A stretch of DNA of 64,000 bases, from contig NMRA01000680.1 in assembly GCA_002633005.1 (NCBI GenBank), forward strand, positions 73,913-137,912, given 5' to 3'. Origin of the DNA: Phoronis australis. Lineage: Eukaryota > Phoronida > Phoronidae. The position numbers and the translations under genes are program-made. The notes below the pieces were generated by a model. The model was not told where the DNA came from and ran no database searches. It was given only the letters and a program-made list of their open reading frames with translations. Shown in pieces: positions 34,754-47,900 of the stretch (the stretch's first letter is position 1; every line of letters begins with the position of its first letter).

Positions 34754-36580
34754 TTAGATCGTCAATTTTCTTTCTACTTCACCTGCGATGTTTCTAGCTC
34801 GACAAATGAACTTTTTTGAAGGAATTTGTTTCTTAGAAAGAAGGACGGTCTTGAGGTTGACGTTCGTCTTTCCATAATCTTCTTCTTTAGGCACACTTTG
34901 TGCCATTTGCCTCTGTTCTCTGATTCCACCTTGTTCATGTACATAGATCAATTCGATTTCCGGGATCGGGTCTCCGGACGCTTGACAAGACAGTTGCACC
35001 GTTTCACCTTGTAATCGGACACTGGTTCTGCTTTCGTCGAAAGTGGGTTTAACGCAAACTAAATCTCTGTCCGATGTTTCTTTTAGTAGCAATTTCTGAT
35101 GTGGGGTAGAGCAGCGAACAACCACTCCTCCTCTGTAAAACTGAGCCGGTATCCTTTTCAGCCACGTCAGTTCGCAGTTGCAGTGCAGCTCATTTCCATA
35201 TAGATTTAGGGACTTCAACTTCGAAAAGTAGGGCATCAGTTGTTTCTCATTCAGTGTCTTCAGCGCGTTGTCGTGCAGTTGCAGATGCTCAAGTGACGTC
35301 AGGGATGGAGTTGGAGGAAAGCTCGTGATATGATTGTTGTTTAACAACACCGAACTCAGTCTAGATGAGGACATTAAATTCAGGTCTACCGGAAGTGCTG
35401 TCAGATTGTTGTTACTAAGAGAAAATGATAAAAGTTCTGGTAGATCCATGTTATCGGGAACAGCCGTAAACTGGTTGTTGTTCAAGTACAGGTGGGACAG
35501 TTTCTTCATGTTGTTGAAGATGGTGCCGTCTTTCAGGTTTAGTTCATTTCTTGCAAGATGGAGAGAGTAAAGATTTTGAAGAGGGTCAAAAGCTCCCGTT
35601 TCAACCTTAGTCAGCTTGCAGCTCATCAACGTTAGATATTTTAAGTTTCCGAGACCCTCGAAAGATCCTGAAGACAGTTGGCGTAAGCCGTTATTGGATA
35701 AATCAAGTCTCAATAACTGAGATAGCCCATCAAAGCTATACCTAGGAATGTGATCGATTTGATTTCTTGTCAGTGATAAAGAAGACAATCTGCCAAGATT
35801 CCTGAAAATCCCTGGCTTCAAAATAATTTTGTTTCCACTGAAGTTTACATCTTCGATGGCCTGGAGTGGTTGAAAGACTTGATTCTGAAAGTCCGTCAAG
35901 TCATTACTTCCAAGAAATAGCCGTTTCAGTGAAGCTAGGCCATCAAACCCGCCAACGTCAATTGTACGAATCTTATTACCGTGAAGGCTGAGATGGGTGA
36001 GACCACGCAGCCCAGAAAATGAATATGGTCTGATGCCTTCAATGAGGTTTCGGTTAAGGTTCAGTTCTTTTAGGTTGAACATGTTGTCGAAGGCATTTTT
36101 AGGAATGCTCCTCAGTTCGTTATATGAGAGATCCAAGATTTCAAGACTATCCAACCCATCAAATGGGTTCACGATGTTCTGCACAAGGTTGTCGTGCAAG
36201 GACAACTTTTGAAGCTTCCGACAACCGTAAAAGGAGGTGCCATCGACAATTCTGATTTTATTGTAAGACAATTCGAGTTTTTCCAGTTGCTGAAATGACG
36301 AAAATGCGTAAGGTGCCACGAAATTGATTTCCGCTGATTGAAGCACCAGATCTCGCAGTTGAGTGATACCTTGAACTGCTGTCGGAGTGATATCCCATAA
36401 TTGACACCGAAAGCATAACAGACGAGTTATTGTTGGCGGAAGTGAGTCGGGGAGCGCCTTGAGATCGCTACACCTCGCCTCTTGCCGGGCAACATTGCAA
36501 GCGCAACCTTGTGGACAATTGGCATAACAAGAATGCAGCAGCGTAAGTACGACGAGTAGACGGGTTGTAGCTTGTAACAT
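34754..36580 (-). CDS. Secreted leucine-rich repeat and immunoglobulin domain protein
   Basis: A single 608-codon coding exon. I start at ATG 36580 because it opens a signal peptide (MLQATTRLLVVLTLLHSCYA) and because TTATTTGCAG, a strong acceptor, ends ten bases before it; the 32 extra in-frame codons upstream are then intron. Order: LRR N-cap with CPQGCAC (residues 22-28), about 16 LRRs of LxxLxLxxNxL type (~60-470), LRR C-cap LHCNCELTWL to the paired Cys (~475-520), and one I-set-like Ig domain with Cys in QLSCQASG and FICRARN (~525-608). The stop follows immediately after the Ig fold. There is no transmembrane helix or GPI tail, so a secreted product is expected. LINGO, LRRN and peroxidasin-type proteins share this order; I cannot name an orthologue. 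Likely an extracellular adhesion or recognition protein. Confidence 0.93.
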   Translation of the reverse strand: MLQATTRLLVVLTLLHSCYANCPQGCACNVARQEARCSDLKALPDSLPPTITRLLCFRCQLWDITPTAVQGITQLRDLVLQSAEINFVAPYAFSSFQQLEKLELSYNKIRIVDGTSFYGCRKLQKLSLHDNLVQNIVNPFDGLDSLEILDLSYNELRSIPKNAFDNMFNLKELNLNRNLIEGIRPYSFSGLRGLTHLSLHGNKIRTIDVGGFDGLASLKRLFLGSNDLTDFQNQVFQPLQAIEDVNFSGNKIILKPGIFRNLGRLSSLSLTRNQIDHIPRYSFDGLSQLLRLDLSNNGLRQLSSGSFEGLGNLKYLTLMSCKLTKVETGAFDPLQNLYSLHLARNELNLKDGTIFNNMKKLSHLYLNNNQFTAVPDNMDLPELLSFSLSNNNLTALPVDLNLMSSSRLSSVLLNNNHITSFPPTPSLTSLEHLQLHDNALKTLNEKQLMPYFSKLKSLNLYGNELHCNCELTWLKRIPAQFYRGGVVVRCSTPHQKLLLKETSDRDLVCVKPTFDESRTSVRLQGETVQLSCQASGDPIPEIELIYVHEQGGIREQRQMAQSVPKEEDYGKTNVNLKTVLLSKKQIPSKKFICRARNIAGEVERKLTI

Positions 36581-37001
36581 CACGGAAAGTCTGCAAATAA
36601 GGGTTAAGAATATCTGGGTTCCATATCTATGACACTGTGTTGCCTTGTCCGGTATAAAGCCAACTGTTGTAACCATAATTATATGTTACATGTATATTAC
36701 TAATAAAATAACAAAAGGAACTACGAATCAAAAGCGTGGGCACAGTACAATGAGACACTTTTATAGTAATCATTCAAACTGTCCAAATCCTTCAAAGATA
36801 AATAACACATACATCCAACAGTTAAACCATACCATAGTTCTAACTAAGATAGAATTCAACAATTTTCACAAGTGTCGAATATAAATCAGAGCTTATTTGA
36901 TTGGTTACAACTAACCGGCTAGTAGCGGCAAAATCGTACTTACTTTCTCTGCAGACCTTTATTGTTGCAAAGTGTTTAACCTACCTAAAGGTGTGCCTAC
37001 A
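36581..37001. other. 5' region between LRR-Ig gene and small ORF
   Basis: Includes the acceptor CTTATTTGCAG at 36591 (minus) that precedes the LRR-Ig start, and probably intron upstream of it. The LRR-Ig first exon was not located. Confidence 0.5.
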
Positions 37002-37009
37002 TATATAAG
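37002..37009 (+). promoter_or_regulatory. TATA box
   Basis: TATATAAG, a near-consensus TATA box, followed about 30 bases later by TCACTA, an initiator-like sequence (37035-37040), and then an ATG at 37050. Spacing is right for a core promoter with a very short leader. Confidence 0.5.
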
Positions 37010-37049
37010 CACTCACAACGTATAGGTAGCATATCACTAGGTCGTGGTA

Positions 37050-37229
37050 ATGGGCAGCTGGCAGAGCTGTACCGGTGTTTTGATAATTCAAATTTTCGGT
37101 GCATACATGTACGTGAACGCAATATCCTTTCCTTGGGTATTTGATGAAGCGAGTGTAAAAATGATGGAGGTGGATATCAGAGATTTAGAATCTTTGCCTA
37201 CATACGTGGAGCCGTTTAAAACTTTCTAA
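37050..37229 (+). CDS. Candidate small secreted peptide precursor
   Basis: 59 codons from ATG 37050 to TAA. Residues 1-24 look like a signal peptide: a hydrophobic core (GVLIIQIFGAYMY) and a small residue at the end of YVNA. The remaining 35 residues, from ISFPWVFDEASV to EPFKTF, are acidic and lack cysteines and dibasic sites. The TATA box and initiator-like sequence sit correctly upstream. AATAAA hexamers occur about 440 bases downstream near 37670. It may be a complete small gene or a first exon that reads past its donor. No family recognised; chance is possible at this length. Confidence 0.35.
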   Translation: MGSWQSCTGVLIIQIFGAYMYVNAISFPWVFDEASVKMMEVDIRDLESLPTYVEPFKTF

Positions 37230-38440
37230 GTCCAGTCGCAGATTAACTTTTGCCTTAAGCAAGTTGAACCGATTTGCAAAGGCGACACCCTCTTTTTGTA
37301 TGAGTAATGAAATTAAACGATTGCTGCGGACGTAAACGTGATAGAAGTTCACATTCAAGCCGACAGCAAACCTTCATGAACCAAAGTAACGAATCTTATG
37401 CGCCACCTACATTAATAACTTGTCATCGAGTTGAAAGGTAGCAAAGACGGGCCGTTTATAGGTTTTCACTTTTCTACACCGTGACGAGCAACGCATCGGA
37501 CGACTAAAATTGTCAATGTAGGAGGAGTATTTGATGGCGGGTATGTATTGAAATTCTGCACAAGATTGTCGGTATTATATAATCAATATTCATTCTAAGA
37601 CTGACAAATTTCTAATCAAAAAGAGAAACATAATTTTCGTCACAAAATGGAACCCTGCAGCATCAATAAATAAATAAAATTAACCCTAAAAAGCAAAAAA
37701 AACAAAAAAAAAACAAAAAACAAATCAGTATTAAGATAGAGGGCTTGTTTAAACCATGATCATGCACAAGATAGTGCTGGTGTGGCCATAAAAGCGCCTT
37801 ACGGACCTCGCCAAATATCCAACTGTCTCTCACTTGAACCAACTATTCACACCTCCATCAATCCATCCTTTCCCCACCAATCCATCATACAGGAATCAAA
37901 ATCCATCGGAGCGCGCCGTTGAAATGTCACTGCAGCAGACTGGGCGCACCATTGCCTGACGACCGCAGTCCGTTTATATCATAACCGTGTCAGCAGTTCT
38001 TTAGCCATCTCCGCACCTTCTCATCAACACCAATGGTGGCGACATACGAACGTATATTAGTTGAGAGAATCACATGTACTATATAGAATCTGATCGGGAC
38101 TTGTTTGAAACAGTGGTGAGTTCACTGAACAGTTTTTTTGTGCAGTTCTACGAACAAATCTTTACTACCACTATATATTACAATTAAGTATTTTATTCAG
38201 GGATGTCTGGTCTATTCAGGGCTCTAGCTGTTTCGAAGGCGCAGGTGTCTTGCTGAAACGCACTACAGCGTCATATGTGGTGACTGATAAAGCACAGGCT
38301 GATTTAGCCATGACCTTCTCATCAGCCACCATTCGTAAATAATACTTCGAGGAGTGTGACGGATAAATACGCGGACGCTAAAACAACTCGAAATAATACA
38401 CGGAATACGTCGAATATGTCCAAATTAAAAGGCATAGTAG
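37230..38440. other. Non-coding stretch
   Basis: AATAAATAAATAAA-type poly(A) signals near 37666 are followed by A-rich DNA, possibly the 3' end of the small transcript. Otherwise nothing recognisable. Confidence 0.4.
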
Positions 38441-38966
38441 TGTCCATATTAGAAACCCATTTGTCAAATTTCAAAAAAAAAAAGCATCAATGAATTCTGA
38501 AGATACAGAGGCAAACGTAAATAATAAAAACGGCCTCTGTAGGGGTCACAGCTGCAGTCGACATATCTTCCATATCCGTCAACGCGGGAAACGAAATCGC
38601 CACTAGGACCCAAAATAATCGAACCCCAAACATCAGGATCAGAAACATGCTCACCAGGTGAAGCAGAATACATTCAATCCGTGCGAAAATTGGAAGAAAT
38701 CGTCGTCTCCTTAATGGAAGCATATTTGCTAAATTTCACTAAAATCCATCAAGGAACTTCAAAGATACAGAGGCAAACGTTAAAAAATTGACATCAAGGC
38801 GCAAAAACAGTACTCGGGTCTGCCTGCTTCATTGCATTACATCTGCCAAATCTCATCATGATTGTGCGACGGGTTTAGGAGATACAGCCGCGGGCGTTGA
38901 GAAATATGTACATGACGGCAATGTGCACCCACATACTGAGAAATATGTAGGCGCATAAAAATCATT
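38441..38966. repeat. Repeat family B, copy 2
   Basis: About three to four monomers with 'gaagatacagaggcaaacgt', 'gccaaatctcat', 'gggtttaggagatacagcc' and the terminal 'gtaggcgcataaaaat'. Same order and same end as copies 1 and 3, so it is a dispersed family with an internal tandem structure. Confidence 0.8.
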
Positions 38967-41814
38967 TCTCATCTGAATAAGGAACAAGTGGATACCTATT
39001 TTGTTCCAATAAGTGACTGGTCCAAATAATGAGTGGTTTTCTTCGACGCAAGGTGGATTAATCATAATGGCTGCTTTGATGCTTCACATTTGATACTACT
39101 AAAGAAAATGACGTCATGATGTGAATATCTTACACTTAGCCAAAAGGAGCCACGAGCTTGTATTAAAAGGGAACGCACCACCAGTCAGCTAGCGCACTGG
39201 TCTTAGAGATAACTCCTCAACAGAGGTAGTCTAAAAAGGTTTGCAAGTCTTAACGTGTTTAGTGTTTAACCTTGGGAGCATTTTAGTCAAGGCAAATACC
39301 TTAGTGCAAGCGCCACTTTCCCGATAGCAGAGCAATTTTAACTTCAAATTTTCCCTCTTTACCGTACAGTGTGGCAGACAAGTGCTTTGTTGTCAAAATC
39401 CTCAACGAGAATACAGGTCAAGAGGATTCCAGTATATTGTCAGTTTAGCTAGTACTATAGATGTCATAAACAATACCTGGATTAAGTTTCCTTGCAGCAA
39501 GTCACGCCAAATTTTGAAAAAGTTACGCGTTTGGCAATCACTTCGGTGCAAAATACATGCAAGAAACGTGACGGTACCATCAATTTCTCCTTTCACTGTC
39601 CATACGCTTCTCCTTGCATGCCTCTTTACGAATAAGGAGCGTGACTTCTCAATCCGATATACCACACATACATGTACAAAATGTCACCAAGTGCACGCGC
39701 ACAGGAAAGAAGAGACGCACGATTTCCGTTCACCGTCACATTGCCGTCAACTCCCCTTAAGCAGGCAAATGCATAATTCTCAACAGGTAAAATTTCGGAA
39801 AGTTCAATTTCAAACTGACTACAATGTAACCGAACGTCACATTTGAGAAAGACGGGAGGACACCTACAAATTTGTTTTCCGATAAATTTCCCCAGTAAAG
39901 TTGTTTTAATCTTGTTCTTCAAAATGATCACGCCTGGGAAAATGAAACGTTGAGGAAGCCACCATAAATCGCACGTTACAGAAATTGAATGAAATAGACG
40001 TTTTTAACAACATTTTTATTTTCAAGGATAATATCCACACAGCAAACAGAATTAGAAGCAATAAATAAGTAAAAAGGCCTGTTTAACTCACAAATTTCTA
40101 TATACTGTAACAAAGACAGAGTACGAAACAAATGATTCACCACCATTGTCTATTCCAGAGGGAAATGATAAAGGAGAAAGTGACATCTACTATGTTGCAG
40201 CATAAAAAAGTGCAAATCATAAATTTAGAACTATGGTCACAAGCTGAGCATGTTGGCTAAAAGTTGAGCACACAGACAAACTCAGAGACTGGTGAATTAG
40301 AATTAGAACGGTGAGTGAGTAAAATCAAGTGTAATCGTACAATATTTATGAACCAATCACAACAAATCAAGCAAATTATATATAACCACGCAGTCATATA
40401 ATTCACCACTCTGATATGGTATAAGTAAGACTTCTTGCACACATCTCTTTTCAGACTTAACTATAGGCCAGGATCTGTGACAAAAATGCCATACAAGAAT
40501 GCTTACTAATAAGCAAATAGTTATATCATTCTATAATGCCAACAAAAATAATTAGCACTTTCCAAAAGCTGGAAACAGGCCTCAGTCTGATACAAGAGAG
40601 AATCTTTTAGTTGAGTGCATAAACAAAACAAAAGTGTACATTTTAAATTGAGTATTCGGGTGAACAAATTAATGGCAGCAACATTAGTGACATACTTTGA
40701 AGGCTAAACGGACAATTTGGAATGTTTAAACCTCAAATCTCTGTAATCCCAAGTAAACTAAGCCCTGCTGTATGGACACTAAGGTGCACTATGCTGAAAA
40801 TCTTCTTCCCTAATTTCACAAGTGGCAGTCCTACATACTTGCTGTGGACACATTGAGTTTGAGTGATGTAGGATCTGTTTCATGAAAGAAACCCAAGATC
40901 TAAGTCAGAAATTTGGCTCCATTTGACAATTTCTGAAATAAGGTTACGCAACCTTGCAAAATGTTGACAAACAAACAATAAGTTTTACCCCGGCAACATT
41001 GTTTGTCAGGTAAAACGGCGGCTTGGAAACGAAGGTGTGTCAAGAAGGCTGCGTTCCGGTTGCTCACATAAACTCCTGGCCGCCAGCGATATGTCAATTA
41101 TTAGCGCATCACAGCCTAGAAATAATTTCAAGAAATTATCTCAGTAACAAACAGTTGCTTATGTATTTTCAGATACTTTGCACTCAAGTAAGACTTTCAA
41201 TGTATTCATTTTTCTCAAATAACTATGTGGAGCATAAGGTTGTATTTCTGATATAAGCCTTAAGTCATTTTTCACGAAACGAACCTAGTAGATACTTGGC
41301 TACATCAAGTGAGAAAATGTGAAGCAGATCGAACGTGAATTTGATTGATTTGCGAAGCCCCTCAGGCAGTTGGGGGGTACATACAACCATTTATTCTTCA
41401 ATTGCAATATCAGTTACATCTACAACATGGTGACTACCCAGTGACGTATGTCAATTTCCAAATTCCATGTATGATCCACGGATTAACACACAATCAAGTG
41501 TTCCATTGTGAAAACAAGTATTCCATCATTGTAAGTAGCAACAAACAGCTAGCACTGATACACTCAGAACATGAAAGACTTCCCGATCATTTCTTGACAT
41601 ACCTTACCTACAATTTACTCATTCTTGTGATAACCCTTGCTTCAAGAAGGTGACTGTTTTGAGATACAACCGGCATTGTTTCAATGAATAAACCTATTAA
41701 AGAACCAAGCTATGTCTTAAAGACTAAGCCCTATCAGGTTACTGATAATTGCTTATGTAATCCTATACATGGCATTCATCACATTCACATGTTATTCAAG
41801 CAGTAGCCCAATAA
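38967..41814. other. Non-coding stretch downstream of the SDR gene
   Basis: A 154-codon plus-strand frame at 39382-39846 has no usable ATG near its start and no domain, so it is not called. TTTATT at 41391-41396 (AATAAA on the minus strand) could end the SDR transcript about 420 bases past its stop. Confidence 0.4.
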
Positions 41815-41942
41815 TTACACCTCTACATCAAGCTTGACCAAGTCTACACTCATATCCCAAAGTCTCTTTTGGTACTCCTCATTGTAGGATTCCTCAGATG
41901 AAGCGTGCTCCTCATTACTCTTGAAAAACTTTCCAGTGACAT
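41815..41942 (-). CDS. SDR gene 1, terminal coding exon 6
   Basis: Acceptor TTTCTTTCAATTTCAG. Starts DVTGKFF, the RDH C-terminal hallmark, contains [15 protein letters not shown], and stops TAA at 41815-41817. Confidence 0.9.
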
Positions 41943-44900
41943 CTGAAATTGAAAGAAATGCAGGACTTGGACTATACTGTTTTATGGTCTGTGCAAGGAA
42001 ACTCCTATCCACACAATTAACACAATAGATGGTAAACTCCCCCAAATTTAGAATACTTGACAATGGACAGGTGAGATGTCCTTTGTCAATGATTATTCTC
42101 TTATAACAGAAGAGTACGTGGAGTATCTGAAAATGGAGAGATGGCGTCACCTCACAAACAGATGCCTGTATGCCAAATTTTATGAAAATAGATTGAGGAC
42201 CTTTGAAGATAGAGAGGTAAACGTAAAAAAATAAAACTGCCACTAGGTGGCACAAAAGTAGTCAGATCTGTCTGATAGTCATCATCCTGCGTTATTAACA
42301 TCATATAAAAATGCACTTACTAAATTTAGATCCTGCAAATGGTTTAGGAAATACAGCCATAGGCGCAAAAAAACAAAATTGCCACTGGGAGGCTCCACTG
42401 TAGTTGAAGTCGTCGGAAAACCATCGTCAGCCGTTCACTTCATAGTGAGAACATACATGACAATTTTTGCAAATATCCTTTGAGCGGTTTGGTTGATGGA
42501 GGGATGGATGCTAAAAAACAGACTTGAAAACAGTAAAAATGACCACTGGGTGGCGCAAAATACCCGAATCCATCCGAAAACGGAAGGATAGCGTCACCTC
42601 ATTAATAGATGCCTATGTGCCAAATTTCATGAAAATCGGTTGTGTACCTTTCAAGATCAAGAGGCAAAAGTAAAAAAACTAAAATTGCCACCAGGGGGCA
42701 AAAGTGGTATTCGGGTCAGTCCCAAACTCGTCGCCCTCTGTCGTCAACCCCATACGAACACACCTGCCAAATTTCAATAAGATCCTGCAAGTGGTTTAGG
42801 AGATACAGCCGCGGATCCCGGTCGCCAGACGCCGGGACGCCCAGACAGAGATGACGGCAATATGTACCCACATATAAATATGTGGGCGCATAAAAATGAT
42901 AACATCCTGCAAGAATGTAGTGAAATTTGAATGAGGGAATGCCATGGAATGCCATATGTAAGCGATGTCTTTGCTCAATTCTAAGCACAAGATCTATGTT
43001 GGTGCACACCAAGGATTCCAAGGAACACAGCAGCTAAATTTTACGAAGATCAAGGGGTTTAGGAGAAACAGCTGCAGACCAAGGATGGTGGACACCCGCA
43101 CAGAGAAGTCAATAATATGCATCCACACATCATGTAGCTTAAAGTAACATTAAAAAGAGTGCTTTCTGCCAAAACCCAAGTTTTGATTTAGGCCATATAG
43201 CATTTCAAAAGTGACCTCAAATTGTTCCTTACTTATACCAGGAATGATTTCCGGGCTGTCAAAGAACTTCAGGTCATGCTGTAATGTGAAGTTTTATGAG
43301 CTTGACCTGAAGAAATGTCCATTTGCCAGTTCTTTCCTAACTCAAGAGATGATTTTGAAGCTAAAGGAACAAATTATTTTAATAATTTAACAAGTTCATC
43401 TGACTTAAAAGTCAGACACTAGAATCGGCAGACCGAAGCCAGTGTTGTAATCAATATCACTTAGTGCACGAGTGGACACACAAAAACATCATTATACACA
43501 GTGGCAAAAACTACCTTTTATGTTAACCAACTTGAGAACTTTTTTCTTTGCATCTTCCTCTGTTTCGGCAGTTCCCTTCCACAAGAGGAATGGAGACAGA
43601 ATGTACTTTAGCAGGAAGACGACAAATCCAGGAAAATTTCTTCCCAGGCGTGTGCTGGGTATAAAGCCTAAAAAGTTAAGAGGATGTTTGACATTATTCT
43701 CTGACTGAAGTCGGCAAGTACAATACTCCACTGGGCCAACACTGTCTGTCAGTACTATTCAATGCAATTTTAACATTTGCCCACACAGAAAATTGGTGAC
43801 GCTCTGGGACATACTAGTAACTGGGACACCGTAATGACTTAAATATAACAAATTACTTCCATTATGTGTACCCGACGTTTGATGTAAATCCAAAATGGTA
43901 CAAGAAAGGCCACTTTGCAGAATATCTCAGTGGGGCTGAAAGAAAAAAGTTTCATCCTCATGGAAGCTCAAGACCCTCTGGTTCAGCAAAATTCAAAATT
44001 AATTTGTTAAACGTGGAAATGCATCTTGGACTCCGACGACAACTATAAAGTTGTACTATCTCATACTTGCTATAGAAAAGTATTGTAATTGTAAGCCATT
44101 GTGTAATGTAACCTGCTCACAACATTTGCAGCATTCAATCAGAACAGATGGCCCAGAAAAGTATGAGCTATGTACTTAATAAGCACCTTTCATTTGATAC
44201 AATACGGCATTATTATCATATTCCCAAGTTTACATAACACTTGCCAGACCACATCAGTAACATTTGTCAGACACTACCAAATAACACAATGAGCAGTCAT
44301 AATTTTAATCATACTGCATTCAAGACCTCCCACGGTTGTGACCCTTTTGAAACCCTTAGCCTTAATTTACAGCAATTTACAAAATGTACAACAAACTAGA
44401 TGTCAGACTTGGACAAAACCCACCCACACTCAACCAAACTTCTGATAATACCCAGTATCACAAAAACAATATCCTAATTGGCACTGACAGATTAAACATG
44501 ATACTGGCAGTCACTGGCTTGCTCACTGGAATAAGACGGTTCAAAAGGAAATGGACACAAGGCTGTAAAACAGTAATGATGAAAATTTTTAGTCAGAAAA
44601 CAGTTTGACATCACCAGCATTGCTCAAAGCTTAATTCTATATTTGACTTAGGGAACTAGGTAGAACTCTAAAAGCATTGATTAGAAATATTTCACAGATA
44701 CAGTAGAAGACAAGGGTAGACAGATAAAATATCATTTCCCTGTCATAACGGCTATCTGTAAACAGTAAAACTGGCAGGTAATAAATATTACGGGGGAAAA
44801 ATTGTAATTGCAGTATTGATTAGCTACCTTACTCCCGATAAAAAAATCATTGTAACCACTATCAGGAATAATCAGGAATTCATTACTTAACCTGGACACA

Positions 44901-47900
44901 TGCAGTTGACTGTAACGCCTGTACCCTCAAGTTTCCTCGCTAGTTCATAAGTGAATAAAACATTCATCAGTTTGGAGTCCTTGTATGCCTGAGCACCATT
45001 ATATCGGCCTGGATCCTTCTCATACATCATGTCATCCAAGTTTATAGGCACGCTCTTAAATGTACCTAGGAGTTGCAACAAGAGAAATGACATGTTGAAG
45101 CTGGTTTTTCCTTTAGTTAACATACTGTATAGTTAGCTTTTAAAAAATGATGATATCTCTTCTCATCAAAAATCGGCAAAATAAATGTTTTTGCTTTACA
45201 GACAACCATCTTCCAACTTTCTGTTGATTTTATGCCAATTTTCACATTCATACTCTGCTACTTTCCCCTCAACTGGTCATTAATCCTGGCACCCTGTTTG
45301 GTCAAGTTTCAGATGGCCTCAAGAGGGGTAAAAACTTCAGGTACTTCTGTAGTTGCCAACTTCAGGAATCCCTTCAAGAGATTAATGTCGTCCACACATT
45401 GCAAGCTTCAATCATTCTCTAGTTTGAAAGACACATGACTCGCCATATGATAGAAGTTTGCATAAAAGCAAATAGCATTCACCTCCGAGGGAAATATGAG
45501 GCCACGAAAACATCCAAAACAAATGTGTGGTAGATAAAGTATTCTTCTCTAATGTCCTAAGTTCTCTGAACATTTTCGACTAATTTTCTTCGCGATTTCT
45601 AACAAAATGTCGGAAACACAAAACTGATTAGGACCAAATTTGTCAACTTTTTTGGAAAATTCTGAAGTTTAGCTTTCAAAACATGAGAAATATGTTTTCA
45701 TCAGGCAATCTGGGAAATTTAGTGCAAAACTAAGGACTTCCAGGCTGGAAGTCCAGGATTTCTGTGATAAACCCCAAAACCAGATGACTGTGGCTTGTAT
45801 TTCATGATTTCACCGATTCCCTATAAATGACATTGGAACCAGGTTTAGCTTTAATAGCTATTAGATATTATTCAAGATGTAAAGTGGAATTATCCTGAAG
45901 AAAAGTGGCTTCCTGAGTTAAGCCTCAATGATCAACACCTTACACCAAACAGGGACATCTTCCACAAGAAAAATAATTTTATTGAGATTAGATCTAACAC
46001 AGAATCGAAACCAATAACTCTGCAATTGCAGCAACATGGTCTACAGCTGAGCAAAACTTCATGCATTAAATTACTGAATATTTTATGCATATTTAAATGG
46101 TAAAGACAATAGCCTTGATTTCAGCGAATGTTTGGCAAAAAACGGTTTAAGTTGCTGATTTGAAACAAAATCACAAATAAAGCACAAGTTCCGTTGTTTT
46201 ACCACTCTGTTCAAAACTATTTACATCAATAAGTTCTTTCTATTTAACAATCATCACAAAACTGCATTTTTCAGTTGCAAAAACAAAATAGTGTCCCCAT
46301 AAATGGCATGATAGTATTTCAAGCATAGACAACTGCTGAAGTCACAGGCCTTTACTTCAGCAAAGGACTGGCAGCCAAGGGCAAGATAACTTATAAAAAC
46401 ACCAAAACAAGGATTTTGTTGTTTTACAGCTCTGGTCACAGCTAATAACTTAAAGCGGGCAATTCCATCAAACTTTTATCCCAAAAGTGCGTAAAAACAA
46501 ACGCGTCCCTTTAAATCTAATGTTTTGTGTTAGTTGACCTGGTCAGACGAGGTACCAAAGATACATCAACGGATAACCGTATCAGCTCTGGATAAAACCA
46601 CTAAGACAAGGTCTGCTTAGTATCTTTTAAATTTATAAGCCTACTCACTGACCAAAATGAACAGGGAAGTGACAGGATTATTTCGCAACCAATATAATCG
46701 TGTTAATATGGACGTACTTCCGCCAGCTTTCACGTTGTAATCATGAAGTGTGGAGGAGATATTAACGACTGTAGATGTACCACATTCAGAGGCCGTCTTC
46801 TTTAATACATCCAGCAACAAGCAGGTCAACAGGAAGTGTCCTAACAAAGCAGAAGATACTTTAGTTTTCAGTGTAAGCCATTCAAGAGATGACAAAATAA
46901 CAAACAGGTTATTCAAATTCTAGGACGATCATTTTTAATAATGACTTTGCTGTTAACTTTAATTAGCAATTAAGCAGGGCTTGGAATGACCAATGACAAA
47001 AAAGAAGAAAACTTTCCAGGCGATGTATCGTACCACAAATAAATAGGCTTTGGTGATGAAAATATTTTATGTGTCATAAAATTCAACCAAAATAAACGTT
47101 TTTGCATGAATAAAGTCAAAATAAAGAGGAAAAAGAAACAATAAAAAGAGGAAACTGGAAATCAAATAAGAGGAAATCGAAAAGAAAAACTAGGAAATCC
47201 TGTTTAAAGAGGAAAGTTCCAAGCCCAGATTAAGTCCTAGAAATGCTTCAACAAAAACCAGATCAAAACATTGAGTGACACGTCAGTATGACAAAAATGG
47301 CCAACTTCAACTGAAATGAGATGTCGCAACCTGACAGTCACACTACCCAAGCAGCAAACAGTATGTTTTTTAAATTTCTGTGATATTTTTGATATTTTAC
47401 CCATGTCCTTCAATTTTAATTTAAACAAGTTCAGGATATAATTTTCATCGATAAACAGAAAAACGTGCTTGATGTCATTCACATCAGTTTCCTGGGCCAA
47501 CAAAAGTCTGCTCAGACTGAACAAAACTTTAAAAGATGGTACACCTATAAGTACAAATGATGCCAGTCACTTTGCAAAAGAGTTCAACTAGAATGAGCAA
47601 GTCAAATGCAGACTTAATAGGACCCAGCTGATCATTTCTACATACCTAAATGATTTGTGCCAACCGTCAACTCGAAACCATCTTTTGTCAGCAACTTTTC
47701 CTTGCCCATCCATACACCAGCATTATTAACCAGTGCGTTAAGTTTTAGTCCTTCTTTGTGAAAATTCTCAGAAAACTGTCTCACAGATGACAAGTCTGCC
47801 AGGTCAAGCTGTGCCAAAATATATATCAGTAAAGTACTGTGCAGAGACAATATTTTACAGAAGTTCATTCAACTTGAGGAATGGGTCAGTAGATCACAGC

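Noticed and set aside
36581-36676. Longer LRR-Ig start adding 32 residues
   Set aside because: The added sequence precedes a strong splice acceptor and would put a charged stretch before the signal peptide. Start at 36580 is better.
39382-39846. 154-codon plus-strand frame, the second-longest in the window
   Set aside because: The frame starts on GTG and has no ATG until near its end, with no domain, no splice context and comparable open frames on the other strand. Probably chance.
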